13,286 nucleotides of DNA from an uncultured Clostridia bacterium. Its GTDB lineage: Bacteria > Bacillota > Clostridia > Oscillospirales > Ruminococcaceae. The stretch is taken from NCBI GenBank assembly GCA_947629275.1, contig CANRDG010000038.1, positions 1 to 13,286 on the forward strand. The letters run 5' to 3'. Position numbers and translations under genes: made by a program. The notes below the pieces were generated by a model, which made no database searches, was not told where the DNA came from, and saw nothing but the letters and a program-made list of their open reading frames with translations. Below are positions 1 through 6,771 of this stretch, one piece after another. Within the stretch, counting starts at the first letter, position 1. Each line of letters starts with the position of its first letter.

Positions 1-1623
1 AAGCTGTTTGAGGAGTTTAAAAGAAGATGCGAAAAACTTGGCAGCAGTATAGCGCTTGACGACTTCGGTACGGGATATTCAAACGAGTCTAACCTGCTTA
101 AAATACAGCCGGCATTTATTAAACTTGATCGCTCACTTATAACCAATATAAACGCCGACGAACAGAAGAGAACGCTCGTTGAGGGTCTTGTAAACTTTGC
201 GAAAAGACATAATATAAAGGTAATTGCCGAGGGCGTTGAAACAAGAGCGGAGCTTGAGTACGCTATCTCTATAGACGTTGACTATATACAGGGCTACTAT
301 ACTGCAAGACCTCAGCCTGTGTTTATAGACAAAATATCGGACGACATAGCAGATCAAATGATCTCCGCCAATCTTAAACGCTCGGGCAGAAATGAAAACA
401 ATACATATGAGACAACGCAGTCGGGCGAGATAGATATTGTAGAGCTTGCGCTGAACGGCTATTCGGAGCTGCTGATAAAACATTCGCCCGTAACTTTGAG
501 CGGTGATGCTTCACGGCAGGTAGATATGCTTGTTACCGTGCAGGACGATATGACAGCGCAGATCGTAATGAACGACTGTACGCTGTTTAGCCGCCCGTAT
601 GTGCTGCGCTGCGGTGAAAATTCAAAGGTAAGCATTGAAATGCACGGAAAGAATAAATTCTTCGGCGGATTTAACGTGCCTACCAGCGCGGAACTCAGCA
701 TAAGCGGAGACGGCAGCTGCGATATGGAAATACATACCATTGACCCCGTGGCTTTCGGCAGCGAGGCGGAGAGCGGTTTTGGCAAGATAAACTTTGGTCT
801 TACCGGCAAATGCAATATGGTGATGATAGGCGAGACCGTTATAGGCTTCGGCGGAAAATACAGCTCTATACATTCCGAAATATCTATTCACGATGCAGAT
901 ATAGAGATAGAGCAGAGAGGCATAAGAACTATAGGCGTCGGCGCTGAAAACGGCAGTCTTATGCTGAATATAAGCAATTCAAGAATCAACATAAAGGGCA
1001 ACGGCGACAAGCTTTTGGGAATAGGCAATACCCAGGGCGCTATAGATGCCGAGCTTTCGTCCTCCGATATATCGGTAACTCTTGGCGGAGATATGGCTAC
1101 CGCTTTTGGCATACTCAGAAGCGGCAGCGGTAGCGTTAATATTACAGACGGCTGTCATTTCGATATAAACGAAAAGGCCAAGTCTATAGTGGGCGTAGGC
1201 GCGCGCGACGGAGAGTTTGAGATATACTGCTATGACAGCGTCATAGATGTTTTCGCAGAGGGCAATGAGGCTGTCGGCATGGGCGATATATCAGGCGAAA
1301 CTTCCGTTTATATAAAGAGCGGTTCTGTGCTGCATATCCATGTCGCATCGGTGTCGCCGCGTGCAATATTTACCGAGCGCGGTCAGATATACATAGACAG
1401 CGGCAATATCATCAGCGATGCATATATCAACGCTCCGCGCAACAGCAGGGGAGAGGAGCTTGTTTATCATAAGCTGAGAGCATCGGAAGATCTGTTCTTT
1501 GATAATTATGACAACGGCGACAGCGGCTGCTATATCGCGCCCGTATATGATAAATGCCCCGACTATGTGGGCGTTTACCTGCCGGAGGGTTTTATGCCCG
1601 AGGGTGCAGTGATGTATCAATAA
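1..1623 (+). CDS. EAL-domain c-di-GMP phosphodiesterase fused to beta-helix repeats (5' partial)
   Basis: The reading frame is open from the first base, so the start and first half of the EAL domain lie outside. Visible residues 1-105 are the C-terminal half of an EAL domain: DDFGTGYS (20-27), KLD (41-43), IAEGVET (75-81) and QGYY (97-100) are all present, so the metal and general-base positions seen here are intact. EAL domains hydrolyse c-di-GMP to pGpG. From about residue 120 to 470 the protein changes to short beta strands with recurring IGxG/VGxG turns, like the glycine-rich right-handed beta-helix repeats of Firmicutes surface proteins. The last 65 residues or so are non-repetitive and end in an acidic, aromatic tail. 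No transmembrane helix is visible after the EAL domain. Whether sensory, GGDEF or membrane parts precede it cannot be seen. The EAL call is firm; the role of the repeat region (ligand sensing, scaffolding) is unknown. Confidence 0.9.
   Translation, partial: KLFEEFKRRCEKLGSSIALDDFGTGYSNESNLLKIQPAFIKLDRSLITNINADEQKRTLVEGLVNFAKRHNIKVIAEGVETRAELEYAISIDVDYIQGYYTARPQPVFIDKISDDIADQMISANLKRSGRNENNTYETTQSGEIDIVELALNGYSELLIKHSPVTLSGDASRQVDMLVTVQDDMTAQIVMNDCTLFSRPYVLRCGENSKVSIEMHGKNKFFGGFNVPTSAELSISGDGSCDMEIHTIDPVAFGSEAESGFGKINFGLTGKCNMVMIGETVIGFGGKYSSIHSEISIHDADIEIEQRGIRTIGVGAENGSLMLNISNSRINIKGNGDKLLGIGNTQGAIDAELSSSDISVTLGGDMATAFGILRSGSGSVNITDGCHFDINEKAKSIVGVGARDGEFEIYCYDSVIDVFAEGNEAVGMGDISGETSVYIKSGSVLHIHVASVSPRAIFTERGQIYIDSGNIISDAYINAPRNSRGEELVYHKLRASEDLFFDNYDNGDSGCYIAPVYDKCPDYVGVYLPEGFMPEGAVMYQ
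841..1410 (+). repeat. In-frame beta-helix-type repeats inside the EAL fusion gene
   Basis: Diverged protein repeats can be laid out from the recurring I/V-G-x-G or equivalent turn. Units begin at nt 841, 931, 1021, 1111, 1189, 1273 and 1366. The first three spacings are exactly 90 nt (30 residues), the next are 26, 28 and 31 residues. Each unit has two or three alternating hydrophobic strands (for example EISIHDADIEIE, LMLNISNSRINI, GSVNITDGCHFDI). DNA identity between units is low, so this is an old repeat and not a recent tandem duplication. The pattern suggests rungs of a right-handed parallel beta-helix; the fold is inferred from spacing alone. Confidence 0.65.
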
Positions 1624-1631
1624 ACAAAAAT

Positions 1632-1674
1632 GCTCCCGTAAGCAGCGTATCAGCCTGCGGGAGCGGTTTTTATT
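1632..1674. terminator. Bidirectional intrinsic terminator between convergent genes
   Basis: Arms GCTCCCG (1632-1638) and CGGGAGC (1658-1664) pair perfectly and can extend through a G-U and an A-U pair. On the plus strand the stem is followed by GGTTTTTATTG; on the minus strand it is followed by ATTTTTG (1631-1625). It lies 8 nt after the EAL gene stop and just beyond the stop of the minus-strand regulator, so it can end both transcripts. Confidence 0.85.
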
Positions 1675-1686
1675 GTATTTTGTTAT

Positions 1687-2235
1687 CTAGTTATTGCCGT
1701 CGGTATCGGTTATCAGAGCCGCGTAGTAATCGCTCAACATCTTAGCCGACCTGTTCATAAGCTTCATGCTCTCTTCCGCACGGTCGCTGTTTTCGTATAT
1801 CCCTAAGCCTGCGTATTCGTGCGCCTGTTTTGCACAGTCTACCGCACGCTGTAACTGACCTGCCTCGGCGGCTTCGTTTGCAGCGGCAAGATATGCTATA
1901 GAGCGCAAAGCGTTTGCCTCATCGCCGAAAACTTCACAGTCGTACTCCAAAAGTTCTATCGCAGCGCTATGGTCGCCGTCCTCGATTGCTTTTTTCGCCT
2001 TTACTATCCTGTCAGCCTCGGTTGAATAAGCGCCCGACTGCGGCAAAAGCGATGCCATAGAAATATCCAGTACGTCTGCAAGATATTCAAGCGTTTTTAT
2101 AGACGGTGTGGCAACGCCGCTTTCTATCTGACTCAGCATATTGCGCGTTATAAAATCGCCGACCACTTCGCTCTGTGTCATCTTCTTGGCAAGACGCGCC
2201 GCTTTCAGTCTTCTGCCCATTTCTTTCGCATCCAT
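1687..2235 (-). CDS. XRE-family HTH regulator with TPR-like C-terminal domain
   Basis: The 182-aa product starts with a Cro/C1-type helix-turn-helix (residues 6-60): LKAARLAKKMTQSEVV, then the recognition region ITRNMLSQIESGVATPS and the usual SIKTLEYLADVLDIS ending. Residues 75-172 are all-helical, with two TPR-like helix pairs (AKKAIEDGDHSAAIELLEYD at 80-99; AANEAAEAGQLQRAVDCAKQ at 118-137). This architecture recalls peptide-sensing XRE-TPR regulators (RRNPP type) but is shorter, so ligand binding is only a possibility. The start is supported by AGGGAGG (complement of 2244-2250), 8 nt upstream. A sigma-A promoter lies at 2308-2336 on the same strand. It is divergent from a small membrane-protein gene, a natural regulatory target. 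A link with the pilus operon is not demonstrated. Confidence 0.9.
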   Translation of the reverse strand: MDAKEMGRRLKAARLAKKMTQSEVVGDFITRNMLSQIESGVATPSIKTLEYLADVLDISMASLLPQSGAYSTEADRIVKAKKAIEDGDHSAAIELLEYDCEVFGDEANALRSIAYLAAANEAAEAGQLQRAVDCAKQAHEYAGLGIYENSDRAEESMKLMNRSAKMLSDYYAALITDTDGNN

Positions 2236-2307
2236 ATTTTAAGCCTCCCTTACTGTTATTACATAATGTCAACGAAGCGTAAAAGCTCTGTAAACTTCAT
2301 TTACAAT

Positions 2308-2336
2308 ATTATAACACATTTAAATATTTTTTTCAA
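2308..2336 (-). promoter_or_regulatory. Sigma-A promoter for the XRE regulator
   Basis: On the minus strand, -35 TTGAAA (2336-2331), a 17-nt spacer, and -10 TATAAT (2313-2308), preceded by TGTGT, which supplies the extended -10 (TRTG) element. The predicted start of transcription is near 2301, giving a leader of about 65 nt. The hexamers and spacing are near consensus. Confidence 0.85.
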
Positions 2337-2366
2337 TAGGTAATTTGAATATTTTCCGTATTTTTA

Positions 2367-2395
2367 TTGACAAATCGCAAAAATGGTAGTAAAAT
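2367..2395 (+). promoter_or_regulatory. Sigma-A promoter for the four-TM membrane protein
   Basis: Perfect -35 TTGACA (2367-2372), 17-nt spacer, -10 TAAAAT (2390-2395). The predicted transcript start is near 2402, about 30 nt before the start codon. It sits back-to-back with the regulator promoter; the two -35 boxes are 30 nt apart, so one bound protein could affect both. Confidence 0.85.
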
Positions 2396-2432
2396 TTTAT
2401 TGTACGATGTGTAATATGACAGGAGGGACGGT

Positions 2433-2930
2433 ATGCTTACATTTGATCAGCTGAAATTTATAGTCAAATTTTGTGTGCTGACCGTTGTATTGAATATAGG
2501 CTGCGGTATACTCGTGCCGCTGCTTATGGACGTTATGACCAACGTCGTAGCCGACAACAGCGTGCAAAGCGTGCTCGCCTCCGATGAATTGCAGTCCTTC
2601 TGCGCGTGGATAGTTATGCTCGCGTTTATGTGCTGGGTGATATGGGAGGACGGCAAGCGCAATACCGCATACGGCAGATTTGACCTTTTCAGCAGTATAA
2701 TGTGCTGCGCCGCTATGTTTTTGGTGTATTTCTTTCCCGTGCTGTTTATAGACCACGCCACCGATACCCCAAAGCTGCTGCTCATGCAGTATTTTGTCAC
2801 CTGCAAATGGGTGAACGGCAGCGATTATACCTCGGCGGTCATTATAGCCGAAGTTATTTTGATAGCTCTGCTGATGACGGTGTACTTTGTCAGCCATGCA
2901 ATTTATTTGAAAAAACACCCCGATGTGTAA
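2433..2930 (+). CDS. Small four-helix integral membrane protein, function unknown
   Basis: I do not recognise the family. The 165-aa product has four hydrophobic segments, at about residues 9-31, 54-71, 87-106 and 133-155, with a short cytoplasmic-looking loop (WEDGKRNTAYGRFD) between helices 2 and 3 and a basic C-terminus (YLKKHPDV), which suggests both ends are inside. Cysteines occur in or near helices 1, 2 and 3 (C14, C24, C57, C67, C91, C92) and at C124. There is no signal peptide and no catalytic motif I can name. The start follows AGGAGGG (2421-2427) by 5 nt. The gene has its own strong promoter and is divergent from the XRE regulator, so it may be that regulator's target. It is probably not part of the pilus machine, since a separate promoter precedes pilC. 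Confidence 0.85.
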   Translation: MLTFDQLKFIVKFCVLTVVLNIGCGILVPLLMDVMTNVVADNSVQSVLASDELQSFCAWIVMLAFMCWVIWEDGKRNTAYGRFDLFSSIMCCAAMFLVYFFPVLFIDHATDTPKLLLMQYFVTCKWVNGSDYTSAVIIAEVILIALLMTVYFVSHAIYLKKHPDV

Positions 2931-2932
2931 AC

Positions 2933-2990
2933 TTAAAAGCCTTGCAGGGAAGAAAATGTCAGCCCCAAACGCCGCTGTTAAGGGCTTTTT
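2933..2990 (+). terminator. Possible weak intrinsic terminator after the membrane-protein gene
   Basis: TTAAAAGCCTT (2933-2943) can pair with AAGGGCTTTTTA around 2980-2991 with one bulged base, and a T-run (2986-2990) follows. The loop is long (about 36 nt) and the stem is A/T-rich, so efficiency is doubtful. The rest of the 2931-3155 gap holds only the pilC promoter and leader. Confidence 0.4.
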
Positions 2991-3058
2991 AGTCAAACTA
3001 TATAAAAAGAAGCGAAATTTTTTTACAATAAATTAAACAAAATATCTGCCCAAATGGC

Positions 3059-3088
3059 TTGATTGTTGGGTGTGAAATGTGTTATAAT
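3059..3088 (+). promoter_or_regulatory. Extended -10 sigma-A promoter for the pilus operon
   Basis: -35 TTGATT (3059-3064), 18-nt spacer, -10 TATAAT (3083-3088) preceded by TGT (3080-3082), an extended -10. The predicted transcript start is near 3095, leaving a leader of about 60 nt before pilC. The 15-nt block AAATGTGTTATAATA (3075-3089) is identical to the block in the XRE regulator promoter (complement of 2307-2321). Confidence 0.8.
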
Positions 3089-3121
3089 AAAGAAAATGTG
3101 TTAGTGCGACTTGAGATAAGT

Positions 3122-3152
3122 TGTATAACATCTGTGGAGGTGTAACTATACA
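3122..3152 (+). promoter_or_regulatory. pilC leader: ribosome site in a small loop, unusually far from the ATG
   Basis: The only good Shine-Dalgarno, GGAGGTG (3136-3142), is 13 nt from the pilC ATG (3156), longer than the 5-9 nt seen elsewhere in the window, and no in-frame alternative start lies closer. TGTAT (3122-3126) can pair with ATACA (3148-3152), placing the site in a loop and shortening its distance to the start codon. The stem is only 5 bp, so this is suggestive. Confidence 0.3.
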
Positions 3153-3155
3153 GAC

Positions 3156-4346
3156 ATGAAGAAGTTTGTTTATGTTGCGAAGGATACTACCGGTAAGACC
3201 ATAAAAGGCAGTATGGACGCCGAGACCAAAGAAGAGGTCAACGCCAAGATATATGACCAAGGCTGGTTTCCGGTAAAGATCCAAGCCGATCTGGGCAAGG
3301 GTACTAATTCCGCGCACAAATTCAAAACAAAGGAGCTGTCTTTCTGCTGCCGTCAGCTGTCGGCAATGATGTCCTCGGGACTTACGATAGTAAAGGCTTT
3401 GGACATTCTGTATAAGCAGATGGATAACAAATCGGCTCAACAAACGTGGCTGGACGTTTATGAAAGCGTTCAGAAAGGTGCAACGCTGACCGAAGCGCTC
3501 CAGGAAAAAGACGGCTGTTTCCCCGATTTCTTTATCAGTATGATAGGTGCGGGCGAATCTTCCGGTACACTGGACGTAGTAATGGCAAGACTGCAAGACC
3601 ATTACGCAAAGGAAAATAAAACGACGAACAAGGTAAAGGGCGCTATGATGTACCCGATAATCCTTGCCATACTCTGCGTTGTAATGGTAATAGGTATGTT
3701 TACTCTCATACTTCCTAATTTTGCAGGAATGATGGCAGAGGAAGATATGTCGGTACTCAGCCGTGCGCTTTTCGCATTTTCCGATTTTATGATCGAAAAA
3801 TGGTGGCTGCTGCTTATAATCGTCGCAGTAATAATCTTTGCGATAGTTTACGGACTTAAAGTAGAAGCCGTAAGGCTGAAATTCGACGAACTGAAACTGA
3901 AATTCCCGAAAGTCGGCTCACTCCTCAAGATAATCTATACCGGACGTTTCGCCAGATCAATGTCGTCACTGTATTCTTCCGGTATACCTATGGTAGAATG
4001 TCTTGAACGTTCATCAAAGATACTCGGTAATACATATATCGATGCAGCGTTTATACAGATAGTCGATGAAGTTAAGCAAGGTCAGCCGCTCTCCAGTTCG
4101 ATACAGAAGACAGAAGTGTTCGACTCGATGTTCTGTTCTATCATCTATGTTGGTGAAGAATCGGGCGCGCTGGACGAGATACTGGCAAAAACTGCCGACT
4201 ACTACGAAGAAGAATCAGATGCCGCTATTGAAAGACTTGTAGGTCTTATGGAACCTCTTATGATAATCGTAATGGGCGCCGCTATAGGACTTTGTCTTGC
4301 AGGTATATTCCCGATGCTGTACGGCGGACTTAACGTTGACGAATAA
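3156..4346 (+). CDS. pilC: Type IV pilus inner-membrane platform protein PilC (GspF family)
   Basis: The 396-aa product has the full length and layout of PilC/GspF. A short N-terminal part (YVAKDTTGKTIKGSMDAE) is followed by two T2SSF repeats. The first spans about 60-188 (CCRQLSAMMSSGLTIVKAL, GAGESSGTLD at 131-140); the second spans about 262-388 (FARSMSSLYSSGIPMVECL, YVGEESGALD at 331-340). Membrane helices are near 166-187, 216-234 and 364-388. PilC is the membrane rotor/platform contacted by the PilB ATPase and passes pilins from the membrane into the growing fibre. It is the first gene of the operon, with the next gene 44 nt downstream. The start at 3156 gives the normal family N-terminus, though its ribosome site is distant. 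Competence (ComGB) and type II secretion homologues share this family, but the PilM/N/O neighbours favour a type IV pilus. Confidence 0.95.
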   Translation: MKKFVYVAKDTTGKTIKGSMDAETKEEVNAKIYDQGWFPVKIQADLGKGTNSAHKFKTKELSFCCRQLSAMMSSGLTIVKALDILYKQMDNKSAQQTWLDVYESVQKGATLTEALQEKDGCFPDFFISMIGAGESSGTLDVVMARLQDHYAKENKTTNKVKGAMMYPIILAILCVVMVIGMFTLILPNFAGMMAEEDMSVLSRALFAFSDFMIEKWWLLLIIVAVIIFAIVYGLKVEAVRLKFDELKLKFPKVGSLLKIIYTGRFARSMSSLYSSGIPMVECLERSSKILGNTYIDAAFIQIVDEVKQGQPLSSSIQKTEVFDSMFCSIIYVGEESGALDEILAKTADYYEEESDAAIERLVGLMEPLMIIVMGAAIGLCLAGIFPMLYGGLNVDE

Positions 4347-4390
4347 TGATCCAAATAAACTGCGAATAAATCAGAGAGGTGAAAGAATAA

Positions 4391-5950
4391 ATGCTGTCAT
4401 TTGATATTTCGGACAGACAAATTTATGCCGTAAAGGGCGATAACGTGGGCGGAAAGATAAAGATCGAAAAGTCTTGTATCATAGATATGCCGCCTGATAT
4501 GATCGTCAGCGGCGAGGTTGTAAACCTTACAGGCGCAAGCGACGTTATCCTCGGCAAAATAAGAGAGGAAAATATGTTCGACAAAAACGCCATACTGACA
4601 TTCTCTTCAAATAATATAGTATTTAAAGAGCTTGTTATCCCCAAGGCAAAACCCGACCAGTTCCTTTCAATGGTACAGAATCAGATGGTGCATGAAATGG
4701 GTCTGACAAACGACTTCTCCATTTCATATACTATAGTAGGCGAAGCAGGTCCCGATAATCCGGGCGCTATGAAAGTGCTCGCAACTGCTTGTCCGTTTGC
4801 AGTAGTTGAAAGCTACAGAAAGCTTTTCGGCATAATGAACATAAGCCTGAAAAGTGCAAACATAAGCTGTAACTCCATATCGCGTATAGTTTTGTCGGAT
4901 AAGGCGAACGCAGCAAAAATGCCGCTGCTCGTTATGCAGCTTGACCCCAACTTCCTCGGAATGACCTTGTTTGAAAACGGTCAGATGGCTTTTGCAAGAT
5001 ACGTTCCTATAGCCGAGGAGGACTACGATTCGGAGGACTATCTCGTTGAGGCTATGACAGAGAATATCTTCAGAATGTCACAGTTCAACAAGGCAAGAGG
5101 CGGCCCCGGTATCTCAAACGTTATACTTTACGGTCAGATAGACGACTATATCAAGTATGCCGACGAAATGGCAAAAATGGATATCGCAGTTTCGATACTC
5201 CCCGTTCCTCAGCAGATAACAGGCTATGAGAACTTCGAGTTTACGATATTTGCAAACGCCATAGGCGCGCTGTTCAAGAGAAACAAGCTTACTGAGCGCA
5301 TAAACCTTTTGGAAATAGACAGCGCAACAGGACGTTCTACCGGAGCAAATAAGCAGTTCCTTGTAGTGCTGCTCGCCGGAGTTGCAGTAGTGTGCGCGCT
5401 GGTCGCAGCCGGAAAGATAGGTCTCGCGGCCTGGAATTCATCGGTAAGAAGCGATATCGACGATATAAATCAGAAGATCGCCGAAGCCGATAAGCAAATT
5501 CAGCAAGCCTCAGCTTATGACATTGTACTGCAAAAGGTAACAGGCTACCGCGACAGCGCAAAGGCTGTAAATCAGGCGTTCGATACCCTGCCGCAGCTTT
5601 CTAACGAGATCTATGACAAGATAGTTACTATGGCAGCAGATAACGGCGCTATTCCTGATGAAGATTCCAAAACAGGATTTTCTGACTTCTCCTATAATAT
5701 CGGCGGTACGATAACAATAAGCAACATACGCTTCAAGTCAGAAGAAGACCTTATAAAATATGTTACGGCTGTAAGAGATTCCGGCGAATATTACGCATTT
5801 ACATACAGCGGCTGGAATACCGAAGAAACCGATGACGGCGATCTTGTATATGTTCTCCCGTCAATGACACTCACTCTTAAAGAAGGCAACTTCGGACAGC
5901 AGCCTGCCGAAGATACAAGCGCTGATGGCAGCGGCACTGAATCTGAATAA
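4391..5950 (+). CDS. pilM: PilM-PilN fusion protein of the type IV pilus alignment complex
   Basis: The 519-aa product joins two normally separate proteins. Residues 1-297 resemble PilM, the cytoplasmic actin-like protein: FDISDRQIYAVKG at 4-16, and LFENGQMAFARYVPI where PilM has its second-lobe strands. Residues 302-310 read ERINLLEID, matching the conserved INLLP-type peptide at the N-terminus of PilN that docks into PilM. One membrane helix follows (about 323-341), then a coiled coil (about 350-400), an extracytoplasmic alpha/beta domain like PilN (to about 498) and an acidic low-complexity tail. The frame is continuous with no internal ribosome site, so this is a real fusion and not two genes. 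The usual PilM phosphate-binding glycines are not evident. AGAGAGGTGA (4373-4382) sits 8 nt before the ATG. pilO follows after 15 nt, as expected for the M-N-O module. Confidence 0.85.
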   Translation: MLSFDISDRQIYAVKGDNVGGKIKIEKSCIIDMPPDMIVSGEVVNLTGASDVILGKIREENMFDKNAILTFSSNNIVFKELVIPKAKPDQFLSMVQNQMVHEMGLTNDFSISYTIVGEAGPDNPGAMKVLATACPFAVVESYRKLFGIMNISLKSANISCNSISRIVLSDKANAAKMPLLVMQLDPNFLGMTLFENGQMAFARYVPIAEEDYDSEDYLVEAMTENIFRMSQFNKARGGPGISNVILYGQIDDYIKYADEMAKMDIAVSILPVPQQITGYENFEFTIFANAIGALFKRNKLTERINLLEIDSATGRSTGANKQFLVVLLAGVAVVCALVAAGKIGLAAWNSSVRSDIDDINQKIAEADKQIQQASAYDIVLQKVTGYRDSAKAVNQAFDTLPQLSNEIYDKIVTMAADNGAIPDEDSKTGFSDFSYNIGGTITISNIRFKSEEDLIKYVTAVRDSGEYYAFTYSGWNTEETDDGDLVYVLPSMTLTLKEGNFGQQPAEDTSADGSGTESE

Positions 5951-5965
5951 AGGGGGCGGTCTTAG

Positions 5966-6712
5966 ATGAAACTTACACAAAGAGATAGGGTCATGCTGAC
6001 CGTATTAGTAATAGCATTGTTGATCTTCTGCGGAGCGTGGTTTATAATCAGACCGGCTTGGAAAGAAGTTCAGGCTTCAAAGAAGGAGTATAACGATCTC
6101 CGTTCTACATACCAGGCAAAACAGCAGGAAGTAGAACAGAAGGCTCACGTAAGAGATGAAGTTGCTACAATTACAAAAGAATGTAATGATCTGAGAGAGA
6201 GATTTTATGAAGACGAAAGCGCAATAAATATCTCTCACGAGGTAAAACAGCAGATGGACGAAGATAAAATAGAGATCACATCTCTTTCGTTCTCGCAGTC
6301 ATCAAAACAGCTTGCTCCTTATTCATATACGTCCAGCGCCGGAGTAGATACACCGTTTGATGATTATGCAAATCTTGGTATTGGCGATGATGCCAGTCAG
6401 CAGGCAGGTTCGAACAGCGCGGCAATACCGACACAAAGCATAGGCTGTTATACGTTCTCGATCCAGTTCAAGGGCGCTACCAGAGACCAGATATTCAGCT
6501 ATATAGATAAACTGAAAACTCTGGAATATAATACGCTTGTAGTAACGAGCCTTTCATTCAACGTTTCGGAAGCGACTTCTAAGGAAGGCTGCGACGGTTC
6601 GCTGTCGTTGGAGTTGTACTATATGACACCGCTCCAGATGCCAAGTCTTGATGAAATAGACAAGATGATTGAAGCAGGCACGTTCTCGATGTCGAGCAAT
6701 ACTGCAAGTTGA
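5966..6712 (+). CDS. pilO: Type IV pilus alignment protein PilO-like
   Basis: The 248-aa bitopic protein has the PilO plan: a short charged N-terminus (MKLTQRDR), one membrane helix (about 9-28), a heptad-like coiled coil (about 32-82, KKEYNDLRSTYQAKQQEVEQ) and an extracytoplasmic ferredoxin-like region in two halves: 100-120 (KIEITSLSFSQ) and 158-220 (GCYTFSIQFKG, YIDKLKTLEYNTLVVTSLSF). The halves are separated by a Ser/Ala/Gly-rich linker (120-156). PilO pairs with PilN through the coiled coils and links the outer parts of the machine to PilM. Sequence conservation in this family is poor, so the call rests on topology plus position directly after the PilM-PilN gene. AGGGGGCGG (5951-5959) precedes the ATG. 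A hairpin follows the stop codon. Confidence 0.8.
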   Translation: MKLTQRDRVMLTVLVIALLIFCGAWFIIRPAWKEVQASKKEYNDLRSTYQAKQQEVEQKAHVRDEVATITKECNDLRERFYEDESAINISHEVKQQMDEDKIEITSLSFSQSSKQLAPYSYTSSAGVDTPFDDYANLGIGDDASQQAGSNSAAIPTQSIGCYTFSIQFKGATRDQIFSYIDKLKTLEYNTLVVTSLSFNVSEATSKEGCDGSLSLELYYMTPLQMPSLDEIDKMIEAGTFSMSSNTAS

Positions 6713-6726
6713 TAATTTAACAAAAA

Positions 6727-6771
6727 ACGATCAGGTGAAGGCGTAATTTCGCTTTCACCCAATCGTGTTTT
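6727..6771 (+). terminator. Long hairpin with short U-run between pilO and the minor-pilin genes
   Basis: Arms 6727-6743 and 6750-6766 are complementary over 15 of 17 positions (one a G-U pair), with a two-base internal mismatch and the 6-nt loop TAATTT. ACGAT/ATCGT and GGTGAA/TTTCACC are the core. An A-run precedes it and GTTTTA follows, so it resembles a leaky intrinsic terminator or a stabilising/processing hairpin. It sits in the largest gap (104 nt) of an otherwise tight operon, and I see no good promoter after it. Confidence 0.6.

Noticed and set aside
841..1410. Recent tandem DNA duplication or CRISPR-like array
   Set aside because: The periodicity is at protein level only; DNA units are diverged, in frame and without spacers.
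319..1623. Starting the EAL fusion protein at the ATG at 319
   Set aside because: The same frame is open upstream to base 1 and encodes conserved EAL motifs (DDFGTG, KLD, EGVE, QGY), so 319 is an internal Met.
2397..2996. Minus-strand open frame of 199 codons opposite the four-TM gene
   Set aside because: The plus strand has a strong promoter, ribosome site and hydrophobic helices; the opposite product is His/Gln/Tyr-rich without structure, typical of an antisense shadow.
3089..3155. c-di-GMP (GEMM) riboswitch in the pilC leader
   Set aside because: I looked because of the c-di-GMP theme, but the leader is only about 60 nt and lacks the conserved GEMM helices and tetraloop/receptor bases.
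3033..3602. Minus-strand open frame of 189 codons across the pilC promoter and 5' end
   Set aside because: It lies opposite pilC, has no good ribosome site, and its product has no coherent domain; it is a shadow of the real gene.
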